From Cyclina sinensis (taxonomy: Eukaryota; Mollusca; Bivalvia; Venerida; Veneridae), in NCBI GenBank assembly GCA_012932295.1, contig JAAONU010000006.1:20476904-20540903 (forward strand): a stretch of DNA of 64,000 nt, given 5' to 3'. Made by a program: the position numbers and the translations under genes. Positions 20,449-32,141 of this stretch are shown here, one piece after another (positions within the stretch are counted from its first letter, which is position 1; every line of letters starts with the position of its first letter). The notes beneath the pieces were generated by a model that saw nothing but the letters and a program-made list of their open reading frames with translations, was not told where the DNA came from and made no database searches.

Positions 20449-20582
20449 CCTGTACCAAATAGCCCCACACTTTGTACCAATAAGCCCCGAGGATGGGGTT
20501 TGTTGATACACTAACACGGCTACTAAAAAAAATTGATAATTACGTTAACGCTAGTTTTGTGTTTAAAACAAGGTTTTGTTTT

Positions 20583-20588
20583 AATAAA
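20583..20588 (+). promoter_or_regulatory. Poly(A) signal of the transposase fusion gene
   Basis: AATAAA 135 bp after the TGA, inside the element, before the pogo-like terminus. Confidence 0.45.
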
Positions 20589-20670
20589 GCGAATGTTATA
20601 CCTTTAAACTTGTACCACTGTTTTTCTATACTTTCCTTAGGTGGTCAAAAAATGCGCAAAAAGTAAAAAT

Positions 20671-20697
20671 TGTAACAACTAGCCCCGGTCTCCCCTA
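20671..20697 (+). repeat. Pogo-like right terminus, no left partner found
   Basis: TGTAACAACTAGCCCCGGTC followed by TCCCCTA. It resembles the terminal repeats of pogo/Tigger-type elements, which end in TA. Related 'AATAGCCCC' and 'AATAAGCCCCGAGG' motifs occur at 20456-20495. No inverse copy (GGGGAGACCGGGG) occurs upstream of the ORF, consistent with loss of the left end. Confidence 0.5.
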
Positions 20698-21429
20698 CGC
20701 ATATAAAATCTAAATTTTTACTACTGGGAGTCAAATCAATGAACGTATCTGCATTTAATGTATCGTATCTGATATATCATAGTGATAGGCAAATATTTGT
20801 TTTTATTCTTTAATTGTAAAAAAGCAATAATTCTGTTCGATTTGAAACAAAGTTTTTGATTTCTTATTGTATTGTTTTATGTCAGAGATAAGATGAAAAG
20901 GCGCACGTTCCTATTTGTTTTGAAGTTTGTATGACGCAATTATATATTAAAATTACCACTATAATCAATAGTACTGATTTAACTTTTATATGTTTGTTTG
21001 ATGAACATCATTATAAAATAATTGAATTAAATATGAAATAAACTGATACTGATAAATACCACAAAATCATAATATGGTCCTAATGAATTTCTATTAATCT
21101 ATATTCTTTTCTTCCTTTATACAAACCCAGGCTTAGATTGCACGTGCTGGTGCTGAAAACTAAGTGACATAAGCGTAAGGCTATTTCGGGATACACTGTA
21201 GACGTACAGAATATTAATTAAAAAAATATTAAACTATCAGTTACAATGTTTGGTAAATTGTTGGCTGTTATTAGGTTAAGTTCTAAATATAATATATAAA
21301 AACTTCATTTCAGCATTATAATTAATGTATCAGTGAAAATGAAGAAATCATGGTATATTGTATTGTTATATATCGTATAAGTAAATATGTACATGTTGTA
21401 ATACATGTTGTTAATGATATGCATGGTAT

Positions 21430-21995
21430 TTCAAAATTAGACACATATTGCTTCTTTAAAAACGAATTTACGTAGAGAAATATCTTAATTGTATTAACAA
21501 TGTAAATAACAGAAATGCACTATGTAGATTTAGGTGCTCTGCTCATGACTTGTTGATAGAAGAAGGCCGACATCGTAATATTGATAGAAATAATAGAAAA
21601 CTCACTACATGCAACATGAATATGGTTGAAAACGAATACCATATTTTGGTGATATGTCCATATTATAGAACAATAAGAATGGAATATCTGCCTAAATATT
21701 ACAATTCTTGGCCAAGTATACAAGAAATCTGAAAATTTTTGGAAAGGTGAACATAAATTCACGCTTAACAAACTTGCCAAATATAAATATATATATTGCT
21801 AATTGCAAACGTAGAAATGTAAGATTAAACGATGAAGTATATATCTGTAACTTTTCGAATGTATTGTAAATATGTTGATGTGATTAACCAATTATGTCAT
21901 ACTTTTCTCATATATGTTAATATTTACTGCCATACATTGTAAACGTATTGGCAAAATAAAAAATTGAATTGAATTGAATTGAATTGAATTGTATG
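21430..21995 (+). mobile_element. LINE (non-LTR retrotransposon) 3' fragment with GAATT tail
   Basis: A broken frame reads NALCRFRCSAHDLLIEEGRH, then HILVICPYYRTIRMEYLPKY and YNSWPSIQEI, a C-terminal pattern of LINE ORF2 proteins. It is followed by a 3' UTR and a (TTGAA)n tail at about 21962-21991. Stop codons and a 5' truncation show it is dead. It lies inside the larger 18361-22563 element. Confidence 0.7.
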
Positions 21996-22448
21996 TTGAA
22001 TGTTGATGCTTTCTAAGTGAAAAAAACAACTTGTTTATTGTCAATTACGGTCACGCATCAACCCAATAAACATATACATTCCGATATCCGATAATGCAAT
22101 CATCGGATTATCGCGTCTATTTAATGTGTGTCGATCCCGTTTTTATGTCTGTGGGATAGCATTGAACTGGAAAAAATACTGTAAAAAATAAGTTTTAGTA
22201 TTTTTTTTCTTCTATTTTTTCCAGGTCGTGCGCATACATTGTGGAAAGGTTTTCTTATGTTGTGTAGATTTTACTTTTATCCTTTATTTACATGATGATA
22301 AAGTATTTTATTCCATAGTTTATATAATTATTAATTAAACGCTGCTAGATTATGTTTTGTATATTTCATTCATTATATATTATATTTACATGAAATATAT
22401 GTAAAAAATTATTATCCACTCATTATTATTTGTTGTAACAAAGGCCTG

Positions 22449-22563
22449 TACTATGACAATTACAGAACAAAAGGTGATAAAACTAGAGCCGCAAATGAAG
22501 CTGCAAATACGGCTGCAAAGAGGGCCGCAAATAGGGCCGCAGGGCCGCAGAATAAGGATGTCC
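22449..22563 (-). repeat. Right terminal inverted repeat, 115 bp
   Basis: Reverse complement of the left repeat, with the same length and about five substitutions, all within the GCGGCC subrepeat block. Open frames over either copy (for example RPQIGPQRGPQLGP) are an artefact of the repeat. Confidence 0.88.
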
Positions 22564-22572
22564 TTTTTTGGC
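22564..22572. repeat. Right target-site duplication (TTTTTTGGC)
   Basis: The partner of 18352-18360. A perfect match suggests the insertion is not ancient. Confidence 0.88.
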
Positions 22573-22573
22573 G

Positions 22574-23951
22574 ATGTTTGGGCTATGCAAATTTATGTTG
22601 AATCTTGAATTCTGTCTCTGCCTGTTTCCCCGTCTCACCCTCAAACATCCAAATACATGTAGCCATCCTTCAATCCCGTCTGTCTGAGGTAACAAATTGA
22701 TATTAGATATGCAAAAAAAAAAAGTTATGTTGAGCCATTACTTGCGCTATTTTAATGGGTGACAAAAGGTGAGCTACATAAGGATCAAAGCCATGCAACG
22801 CCACCACCTCACAGTCAAACTGATCCATCCATCCATCCACCAAAATCCATTTTCGAATAGCGTTCCATGGGAATTAAAACAAGAGATTGTTAGTGTAGAT
22901 TTCTGAAAATTCGGCTGACGGAATGCCTGAGGACTATTTATTTTTTCCAAATTTATCATTTGGTGCATTGACGTCGTCGACATTTTTTTTTTTTTATTTT
23001 AACTGGCCGAAAATCGGGTAATCGGACCTACCACTTTTTCATTATCACAAAATAAGGCATACCGTCATTCATTGATTTAAAACGCCTTTATCAACATTTT
23101 CATTTTCTGCCGAAATAATTATTGGTGCAATTATTAATATCAGAAAAGGACAGAATTTTTATTTACAATATGACTTGAACATAAATAGTTCCTCGTCATC
23201 ACAAATATTTACAGCATGCGGTAATATTTACAACTATACGATGTACAGTGAGAGTGGGTAATGATCAGTCTTAATAAGATTAGCTATTTGAATAACAAGA
23301 TTTTACTAGTTTTCCGTCACAAACACAACTATTTTTAAACAATTTTGACAAAAATCATATATTTTAATTTATTTTCACAAATTTGCTAAACTTTCCGAAA
23401 ACGAAATAAAGCCTAAAAACGTGGAATGAGGAATGAAATTCTGATATAATGACAAAAACAGGCGATACAAAAAATGATATGTATAAATTAAATAAACCGG
23501 ATTGTTTTTAAAACATATATTAATTTTACCAAATATGTTGATCTTTCCGAAAGCAAAAAAAGATTAAAAACATGCACGTGCTAATTGGTCTCGGTAGGCC
23601 TAATCGCCAATAAACAAACATACTATTACAAATGCGGCATGGTTGGATATAATGAGATTATTCTAAATGGAGCATATATCACGGCAATTGTACGATCTTT
23701 TGGAGCAGATCAGTGCTCCAGCAGTTTTGCTTGTTTCAATAATTTAGCGAAGGTAGTTATGTGTGCGCTTTTCATAATACTCTTATTTTTGCTATTCTGT
23801 TGTTGCAGTGCTGCAGAAGAGTTAATATTAGGGTAGAAGCAGAAAACGTTAATGATAGTCTAGATTACCTGCCCCTATCACTACGTAACCGTTTTGAACT
23901 AGAGATTGTTTTTAAGAAAACATCTCTCTCTCTCTCTCTCTCTCTCTCTCA

Positions 23952-24000
<49 letters not shown>

Positions 24001-25310
24001 TTGACATTTACCTTGAAGAAAATATAATTGTATTCAAATTTGGACAAATCGAGGGTCGCATGTCAGCTAAAAATCACCCAACCATTATCAGCTAACAATA
24101 TGCGTACCTACACTTGCTAATGATCATTGCCGTGAAGTTTCGTCAAAATCTAACCAGCAGTTATGGAGATATGCGTAAATGTGTCAAATCGAGAGCCGTA
24201 ACTGAGCTAAATATCATCTAACTGGGAAAATACTAAAAAAAAACAAAACAACAAAATATACAAAAAACAACAACAACAACAAAAACCAACCACAAGAGCA
24301 CCACAGAGCGATACCAACGCTCGTCTGCTTTATTTGTCAGAAATGAGCTTGCAAGTCCAAACACAATAACAAAAATAGGAAAATCGGGAAATGAAAAAAG
24401 TGTATCTGTGTCTGTGTGGGGGCGGTGTGGGGTGGTGGCGGGGGCGGTCCCATGAAGGTACAGTCAGCTTTGACCATTTCTTCCGCCCCCTACAGATATT
24501 GCTTTCGACTACCATTGAAAGCAAGGTACACGTATAATGATGAAAGTTGCATTGGCTGATATGGAAGAATATACACTTCTTTATCGAACAAGTTGACTAA
24601 ATTAAGACACCTTCGGAGTGTTGTTTCATAATTTTAATGGACGATTTGACAGGTTAATATAAAGATCAGGGAAACGTCTGATGTTTGTTTCAATTTTTAT
24701 GACAGGTGGTAGGATTAATAGGGTCATCGATGCTTAAATACTTGGGTAAAACGATTTCAGATCACCGGCGTTTTGGTTTTGATTAAAAACCTGACGGTTC
24801 ATATTCCATTACCATAAACTAAAATGTTATTTCAGATGATGGATGAGGTATCGATAAAAATGCCATTAATTAATAATATAAATTTAGTCTTAACAAAAGA
24901 CCTTTCACTACGTTATAAAACAATGGGGATTTTTAAAATGACGTTCCCGGTAATAAACAGTAACCTCCTACGTATTTTGATTGCCCAACGGAATACAGGA
25001 GCCACATTCACCGTTGCTTCTAAACTTGATGACAATATGATAATGAAATTTATTTGTGTCTAAATTCTATTGCAACAGAATGTGAATAACATTGAGAGTC
25101 CATCAAATTAATGAATTGATAAATTAATGATGCGTTTAAACGCGATTGAAAATTCCCAAAGTACACACACGTCACGTGGCAACCGACTCAAAGTGGAATC
25201 ATTTTAAATGTCCGCGATGATTATTTGACAAATGACGACTCGAAACGCGACTTCTTCACCAAGCAAAACTTATTTGTTCTGGTGTGAGTAAAGGGACGTA
25301 AACAGAAAAT
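22574..25310. other. Intergenic region between composite transposon and receptor gene
   Basis: No supported gene. It contains a CT microsatellite, AAC-rich simple DNA near 24240-24290, and repeat fragments at 24040-24330 of the 'GAGCCGTAACTGAGCTAAA' and 'ACCAACGCTCGTCTG' type. Short frames at 23585 and 24824 show no recognisable domain. Confidence 0.6.
23931..23998. repeat. (CT)n microsatellite
   Basis: About 33 CT units with one CACG interruption near 23950. Confidence 0.95.
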
Positions 25311-26738
25311 ATGAATTTCAACAAAAGGTGGATTATTTTTTGTTTGACATTTGCTAATTTGACAGGCAGGACTGTTAATGAAACTCATAAAAATAATTAC
25401 GTTACAGCTGTAACCCTACATGAAGAACAGACGACTGGAACGAAAATTTTAACTGAAAATGATGCACAGTTTGTGACAAAGGTAGTTGATGAAACAACAA
25501 CAACAAGGAAAACTATCAAAAGTACAACACAAAAACCGAAGATAGCAACAGCTATATTGTCTCAAGAAACAAGTAAATTACCTTCATTGGCGACATACAT
25601 AAGTGACGTCATGACACCTCCATCGTCACCACTTGCAACACATTGGTTCCAGACATTTATACCAACTATGTTAGCAACACATAAAACAACTGCAACGCTT
25701 ATGTATATAAACCCTGATTTAAAGACTATGGAATCTTATATGAAAACTAACAGCACAATTCTTAGTTACCTTGCTAAATTTGACAACATATATCAAAGAA
25801 TGGTTGTTGAAACACAAATGAAAATATGTCCGTATGTAACTCTTTGTGATTTCCCGTTGAATATTGTGACAGATCGACTGAGTTGTTGTGAGGAATGCAA
25901 CTGCGATTCGTCTTGTCTGACGAACCGATCATGCTGTCCAAATGTGCTCCATCAAAGCTTCTCAGAGTTTCAAGAAGCACAGCAAGACGGGATCTCTTAT
26001 GCTTCAGTCGGGGTTATATTACATCCAGGCATTCGAATTCCGCAATGTATTTCCAAACATTTAACTGTAAGACTACTCTATAAGCAAGAGGGATTTTATG
26101 CGATAGCTGATTGCCCGGTAAACGTCAGTTCTGAATTACGAAAGAACTGCATGAGATCGTACACAAGCAATATGGATTTTAAGGCTTTCCTGCCGGTGTT
26201 CAGCAATACCATGTTAGATATATATAGGAACCGATATTGTGCATATTGTAATGGTGTACTTGATACAGATATTGTGTTTTTCCGTCCTTCCATTTCATGT
26301 TCAGAAAAGATGACGTCAATGTATGACGTTGCTTTCGAGAGAGACATTACTAAGCTTGTGTTTGGCACAAAAGAATGCGATATAACATTTGAAACCGCTG
26401 ACGAACGCGTAAAACTAAATCATTGCGAATATTCGATATCAATTTGTAACGTAACCGGTCTTTGGAAAAGCTATGAGCCTGAAATCGAACATGCATGCCT
26501 TGTTTACCGTTCCTTATTCCACCATGAACAATACATTTTCCAAAATGTGTTTTGTGCCATATGCAATGGAATGACACCACACACCGTAACATGTGAGTAC
26601 CGACATCCCGTAGATACGGATATATTTTCATCTTCTGGCCTGTTGAAACTTGATCTCGATCAACACTTTGATGTTAAAAACATCGTCGGCGACGATGTAA
26701 CAGACTGTTCTAGGAACCAAATCTTCGACTCATTAATG
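25311..26738 (+). CDS. Receptor exon 1: signal peptide and Cys-rich ectodomain
   Basis: It encodes residues 1-476 and ends in DCSRNQIFDSLM before GTAAGT. Read-through past the donor gives only a short non-conserved tail, so the donor is real. Many Cys pairs and N-x-S/T sites fit an extracellular domain. Confidence 0.87.
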
Positions 26739-29235
26739 GTAAGTCGGTTTAGTGTTTGTTTAGTGTTTGTCATGATCGACACACGTATAGAAGTAAAGGA
26801 ACGCTTTTGGGAGTTAGCGCTCCACAGAAACAATATAAATCGATACAAATAAATCACGGCCTTTCACTTAGGGGAAAGATTAACTTTCTACGGAAAACCG
26901 TTACGGCCATCGCCTAAGAGTGTATTGCTCTAAAACGTACGATAATGAAAACACGAAATCGCGATAGTACGATAACGATAACGCGACAGTCCTATTAGCA
27001 GCTATCCATACAGAGAATATTTCTTTTATTAAAATCGGATCTGGGGGTTGATGCTTCTACTCTTCACTGTATTGCACTGTGCGCATCACAATTAAACGGA
27101 ATACATCATATATAGTGGCATTCTTGTGGCTTATTGTTCTTTAGGACTTTTGGTCTCATTTACAAGCCAACAGAACACGGAGAAGAAAACCATTGCAACA
27201 AGTTATGGTGCTCGGCAAACGAACCTTTCTTTTCACTCCGTTTTAATTGAAAGTATTGAAAACTGAAACATACAATTCAACATACACAACCCAGAAAACC
27301 GAGCTTCAACAAAATACTAGTGGTTGATTGTTTGAATATTTTTCTTTGAATAAACATTGTTTGCTGTATTTGTCAACAAAATGACAACAAATCAAAGCCA
27401 ATACTTTTTCAGCTAAGATAGAAAAAAGGAAAATACAAAGGCGTGAGTAGCGGCTTTATAGATGTATATAGATGTACATGTTCATGTATTTTGATTGGTA
27501 TGATTGAGCAAGCTTAATTAGCAAATAGTATTGATTTCTGAATCCATTTCAGGAAGAGTGTAAAGACGTGTATTGCTCTCAAATGAGGCGACTGCAGGAT
27601 GGGACGTGTGTAGATATGTACGACTTTGTTGAAGGCCACTTTAGTTATACTATCTACCTTCGCTTCCTTCCTCTCAACAAGGTATCAGCGCTTGATATGT
27701 TTGGAATGGAGCTAAGGTTATACAACTCGCTTGTCGATTTGTTGGCAAAAGCAACGTCACAGTGGTCTATTTGCAGTTACGTTATGACTTATACGTTAGA
27801 CCTGACTTACAGGCAGGGTAATTCAAAACAATTACAAGACTCTATATTGTCATATGCAGACGCAAAATTAAGTATAAATAAAAACGGCATACAAAAACCC
27901 TGGCTAACTGCGAATGAAATTCACCAAGTTCAAGGAAAAGAACTTTCTATACAGGATAATTTCAATGTTACTACCAAATTTCTACTCATTTTAAGACACG
28001 CTGACGAGAGGGAGTTTAATGTAGTTGATGCCGTTATTGAATCCCCTACACTTTTTAATCTATTGACTAATTCTGCAAATGTGTCTGAGAAATTTTCTGT
28101 TATGAGCAAGTATTCCATGCCAGGTTTAACTGGGCTTACAGTCATTCCATCTTCAGTCAGTGTCAATGAGCACCCATCCTGCTTTGAGTATGAGACTGAA
28201 TTTGACATTCTAAGACTTTTTGCTTGTCCCAAGGTTAACTTGTCGAGGATAAGTTATCTGTGGACAAAGACAGTTGACGGAATAACTATTAGTGACATTA
28301 ACATCAAAAGTTTCGAATACTATCACATTGATCAAGATCACATAATGGTTTGTGTAGATCTATTTCAGAAAATAGTTGATAGACTGCAGCCAGATAGGAA
28401 ACTGAATGCTGAAGTTATTACGTCAGCAGTGAGCAGTTCAATGTCAATAGCTGCGCTGTTGGCGACAATGGTTGTCTACTGCGTTCTTCCTGGTTTAAGG
28501 AAAACATTACCTGGCAAAAATAACCTTTTCCTGGTTATTTCAATGTTAATTGCTCAGACAATGTTTCTAGTGGGAAGCTTGAACCCGTTTGAACAATATT
28601 CGTTAGAATGCAAAATTATAGGCTTAAGTATGCATTTTAGCTGGTTATGTTCGATATTTTGGATGAATGTTTGTACATACCATATGTTTTGCGTCCTTTC
28701 TACAACCAAAATCGCTTCACAAGGTCAAGGTTGGAAAAACATTGGTTACTTTATTACGTACGTATTCACAATGGCGTCTGTTTTTGTGGCTACAAACGTA
28801 ATAATTGCAATTTCCGTTTCCGGTCAGTTTGGATATGGCGGCAAGTTTTGTTATATAACGTCTCAGAACAGAATCCACTTTACATTTGTCCTTTCAGCAT
28901 TTCTGGTCATATGTGCAAACCTGTCAATGTTTTTATTTGTTATAATAAGAATCAAAAGGTCATCAAAGATCCAAAAGAATGTGCAAAATGATAGAAACGA
29001 TTTGATGATTTTTGCTAAACTTTCCACTATAACAGGTATCACGTGGGTATTTGGTTTCCTTTACACCTGGACCAATATCATCGTGTTCTCGTATATCTTC
29101 ATCCTTCTGAATGCAAGTCAGGGTGTGTTCATCATGTTTGCTTTTGTTATTAACAAGCGATTGTTATCAACGTACAAAACGACATTTACAAGAAATAGAT
29201 TACACAGACCAAGCACTACCTCTACAAAGACATGA
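25311..29235 (+). CDS. Methuselah-like / class B seven-transmembrane receptor, two exons
   Basis: Exons 25311-26738 and 27553-29235 join in phase 0 (ATG|GTAAGT, TTTCAG|GAAGAG) to give about 1036 residues. Seen: signal peptide (WIIFCLTFANLTG), Thr-rich stalk to about residue 165, a Cys-cluster at 173-215 (DRLSCCEECNCDSSC, RSCCPN), then two similar blocks, YRNRYCAYCNG near 305 and FQNVFCAICNG near 410. Seven hydrophobic helices span about 765-1010, with the class B marker LSTITGITWVFGF near 965 and a short basic tail. Family: secretin/adhesion/methuselah-type GPCR; ligand unknown. No GPS autoproteolysis motif (paired Cys/Trp before HL-T/S) is apparent, which favours methuselah-like over adhesion GPCR. 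The start is the first Met before the signal peptide. Confidence 0.88.
27553..29235 (+). CDS. Receptor exon 2: membrane-proximal region and 7TM domain
   Basis: It starts EECKDVYCSQMRRLQDGTC, continues through a membrane-proximal region (LPLNKVSALDMFGMELRLY), and reaches TM1 (SIAALLATMVVYCVLPGL). TM3 carries SWLCSIFWMNVCTYHMF and TM6 GITWVFGFLYTW. The TGA stop is at 29233-29235. The whole 7TM domain lies in one exon. Confidence 0.9.
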   Translation, partial: EECKDVYCSQMRRLQDGTCVDMYDFVEGHFSYTIYLRFLPLNKVSALDMFGMELRLYNSLVDLLAKATSQWSICSYVMTYTLDLTYRQGNSKQLQDSILSYADAKLSINKNGIQKPWLTANEIHQVQGKELSIQDNFNVTTKFLLILRHADEREFNVVDAVIESPTLFNLLTNSANVSEKFSVMSKYSMPGLTGLTVIPSSVSVNEHPSCFEYETEFDILRLFACPKVNLSRISYLWTKTVDGITISDINIKSFEYYHIDQDHIMVCVDLFQKIVDRLQPDRKLNAEVITSAVSSSMSIAALLATMVVYCVLPGLRKTLPGKNNLFLVISMLIAQTMFLVGSLNPFEQYSLECKIIGLSMHFSWLCSIFWMNVCTYHMFCVLSTTKIASQGQGWKNIGYFITYVFTMASVFVATNVIIAISVSGQFGYGGKFCYITSQNRIHFTFVLSAFLVICANLSMFLFVIIRIKRSSKIQKNVQNDRNDLMIFAKLSTITGITWVFGFLYTWTNIIVFSYIFILLNASQGVFIMFAFVINKRLLSTYKTTFTRNRLHRPSTTSTKT

Positions 29236-29725
29236 TACGGTGTCACAGAAAAGTTGCCGGTTTAATTTTGAACTCTTAGTAAAACATGTTTAAAAGACTC
29301 TTGATGTGCGTTGAAATAATTTTATATACATTATGATGTTTTCTACATATCAATATCTGTATTCAACGTATGCAACAATAAGATATTTAACAGTTTTTGA
29401 AACTATGGATGTTATACTATTCACGAAAATGTGACCACTACAAAGGGAACGTTCAAAATGTACCGTGTAAGAGAAAGGTATATAGGTTTCTAATTTCTAT
29501 AAACTTTTTTGTTACCATTTGAAAATACATAAGTACTGATCGCTTTCATAACATCTACGTCCATTAATTCTGGTCTCCAACCAGCTTTGCTACGTAGTCG
29601 GGAAAATATATCTGATCTGCATAATCATTTAGTTATTTATGAAAAAAAAACTTTGAAAAAATTGTGAATGTGCCATATTGTTGAGTGATTTAATTCATAA
29701 ATGTTTTATCCGTTCGATAACAACT

Positions 29726-29731
29726 AATAAA
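29726..29731 (+). promoter_or_regulatory. Possible poly(A) signal of the receptor gene
   Basis: AATAAA about 490 bp past the receptor stop; the first clear match downstream. Confidence 0.35.
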
Positions 29732-32014
29732 CATAAACTACCAAATGCGTCAAAAGTAAACAGTTTTGGAAAAGGAAATGCATTGCAAGTTGTAAGCTTG
29801 TTTTAAGATTTTTTAAAGATGGAATGCAGATTATCGAAGATAGATCTACATACGTAATTCGTTTATCAAAGCGACACACACCAAAAATATTAACTGAAGA
29901 TAGCTGGAAAAAAGATATCCCTTTGTAAAATGAGAGATGGAAGTTTGTATGTCAAGCATAACGCATTTTTGTCAGTAAAATCATGCTCCGTAAAATATTG
30001 ATTTAAAAAAAAAAAAAGAAACCGCGGTGCTTTTTCAAAATACCGATTTTCATTTGGGGACATCAGTGGATTATCTACCCTGAATACTCATATTGCATGC
30101 ACATATGTCCTTCCAATAGGATTCCTCTGCTATCATCGCTATTTTCTTTTTTGGTATGGTGATAATTAAGCCTAATTATTTGCAACAATGGTAGTCTGAT
30201 AACACATTTAGTTTAGCAATATGTTTTGTTAACTTAACACCGTAATATTTTTTTTTTGATAATCCTAACTTTTTATTTATTATATAACTGACAATTTTCA
30301 CAACTAGAAGTCAAGACTATCACAAAGAGAAACAAGGATATAGTTAGAGGATTCCAAATGAAAGGACCAATGTGCAATTTGGTCTACCTTTGATGCTATT
30401 TGAGTAATGGAGATAATTTGTTTTCAGGAATGTCTCTCATTGGGAGTATTTACACGGCGATAGTTTTCTAACTAAATATCTTTGCGTTGGAAGCTGAAGC
30501 AGTACCCTTGCAGTTAAAGTTCAAATCGAGAAGCAGGAATAATAATGATTGTAGATAGTGAGTTTTACACGATAATAGTTCAAAGATCAGTTAAGGTAAT
30601 GCTAATAGCGCGTTGCAAATATATTGTCCGGTTTACATGAAATATAGCAGAACTGTTTACCGTCTGTATTAAAACGTCTGTGTAGCTAGACGTGAAAAAG
30701 ATATATTCGTAAGACTCACGAGCTTGTCAGTAGAATAACGGGAAAGCGGATCTATTAAACATGACAGGCAGACAGTGTGAACTCTTTCATTCTGGAGTCA
30801 GATACGCCCAGGAAGAAAAAGTTACAGAAAATGTACAGAACTCATTAAAAAAGGTAGATTCGAAGAGAAATTCTAGTAAACTATTATATGTTAGCTGAAA
30901 CCTGATTCGGTTTAGTCCAAGAATCCAGCAAGATTCATGAAAGACAACAAATGGAACATAATGACTATTAAACATATTTGACTGAATGGCTAAACTGAGG
31001 ATACCAGTCGCGAAATATAATATATCTGTCACAGTCTTAACAGAATGTCGTATCATTATTTGACCAGAAGACCGTTTAAAAAATTTAATGCTCTTTATGA
31101 CAACTGGTTGATATTTTCCGTGAAAACATTTTCATTGTAATGTTAAAAAAGTATATTCAGAAAATATTTTGTTGGAAGTAAATCCGTTTTCGAATTCAAT
31201 CAGTAAACTTTAAAATAAAAAGTTTTGAAATTAATAATAAATGATAAATTGGCATTTGTCAAGGGGTAAAACGCTGGACTCCCGATTCTGAGATGGTCTC
31301 CAATCGCTTACCACATTCCATACCCTAGGCTTATGATAAGTATCTGACGATTAAAAAGCAATAATTATATCTAATTCTAATAATGGGTACTTTAACACAG
31401 TCATGTATAAAACACACAATAGTAGAATTTAATAGAAACATTTAACTGCCCAGTTTTGTAAAATTTTGTATTTGCTTTCAGATATCTTCGGAAAAGTTCG
31501 TGATTTATGTTTATATGAATTATAATCTAAAGTGTATCGTACAAAATGCTTTGTATATAGTATTGTTGTTATAAAAGTGACAAATTGTTGCAGTATCCAT
31601 ACATGTACTTGCATAGTTACAACAGATTCTTTAAAACTAAGCTCCTGTCTCTCCCGAAACTGTCAAATTTTGTTTGTGCAAACATTTATTTGTTTCTACA
31701 TTTATTTCCATGAACAACCCAGGCTTTTTCAGAAACGGTATTTAAGAATTTTTAGGAGACATGCTTGGGCACGAGAATACAGTGTAATACTTTCATCGTA
31801 TATGAAAATAAGGCGCTATAGTTTCACATATGAAACATTATGTTTATGACATGACGTTTACTTTATCTTTAATTCATTTGTTCAACGCCAAAGTTTTTAT
31901 TTATTACTGACCATTGTGTAATTGTTTTCAAATGTATATAAGTTTGCATTTGTTGGCAAAGAGAGAAAACACACTTATAATAATTCAAACATGACAGAAA
32001 TATATGCTTCTAAA

Positions 32015-32020
32015 TTTATT
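32015..32020 (-). promoter_or_regulatory. Likely poly(A) signal of the EF-hand gene
   Basis: AATAAA on the minus strand, 77 bp past the inferred stop codon. Confidence 0.45.
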
Positions 32021-32096
32021 TTCCCAAAACTATGTCAATTTCCTCTTCCTGTAATTTAGCTGCTTTCAGCTTAAATATTTTTTTTTCAAAAACAGG

Positions 32097-32141
32097 TTAA
32101 CCAAATTGTTTTCTAGTTTGCTGTTGTGCGTCGTTGTACAA
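32097..32141 (-). CDS. Secreted EF-hand protein exon 5 (terminal, 45 bp)
   Basis: It encodes LYNDAQQQTRKQFG then TAA (32099-32097), entering in phase 0 after TTTCAG. An AATAAA on the minus strand at 32015-32020 follows about 77 bp later. Confidence 0.75.
   Translation of the reverse strand: MYNDAQQQTRKQFG

Larger units (their letters stand above)
18361..22563. mobile_element. 4.2-kb Mutator-like DNA transposon, nested composite
   Basis: Seen directly: 115-bp terminal inverted repeats (18361-18475 and 22449-22563) starting GGACATCCTTATTCTGCGGC, colinear with about five mismatches and no gaps, flanked by an identical 9-bp direct repeat TTTTTTGGC (18352-18360 and 22564-22572). Long inverted repeats with a 9-bp duplication fit Mutator-like elements; Merlin-type elements (8-9 bp) are an alternative. 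Contents: the DDE-OTU-PHD ORF at 18553-20448, a pogo-like right terminus ending near 20697, unexplained AT-rich DNA to about 21430, a LINE tail to about 21991, then AT-rich DNA. No MULE-type transposase is seen, so the outer element is probably non-autonomous and carries captured or nested sequence. It sits about 575 bp upstream of the first placed EXD3 exon. Confidence 0.88.
29236..32096. other. Intergenic region between receptor and EF-hand gene
   Basis: The receptor 3' UTR probably runs to about 29750. The rest is AT-rich. A tRNA-like SINE scrap lies at 31255-31310 (GTCAAGGGGTAAAACGCTGG). No gene was recognised; short frames at 30787-31056 and 31532-31849 have no family features. Confidence 0.55.

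Noticed and set aside
23585..23836. 83-codon ORF with a hydrophobic Cys-rich C-terminus
   Set aside because: No homology or splice context. The hydrophobic part is a T-rich tract just before the CT microsatellite.
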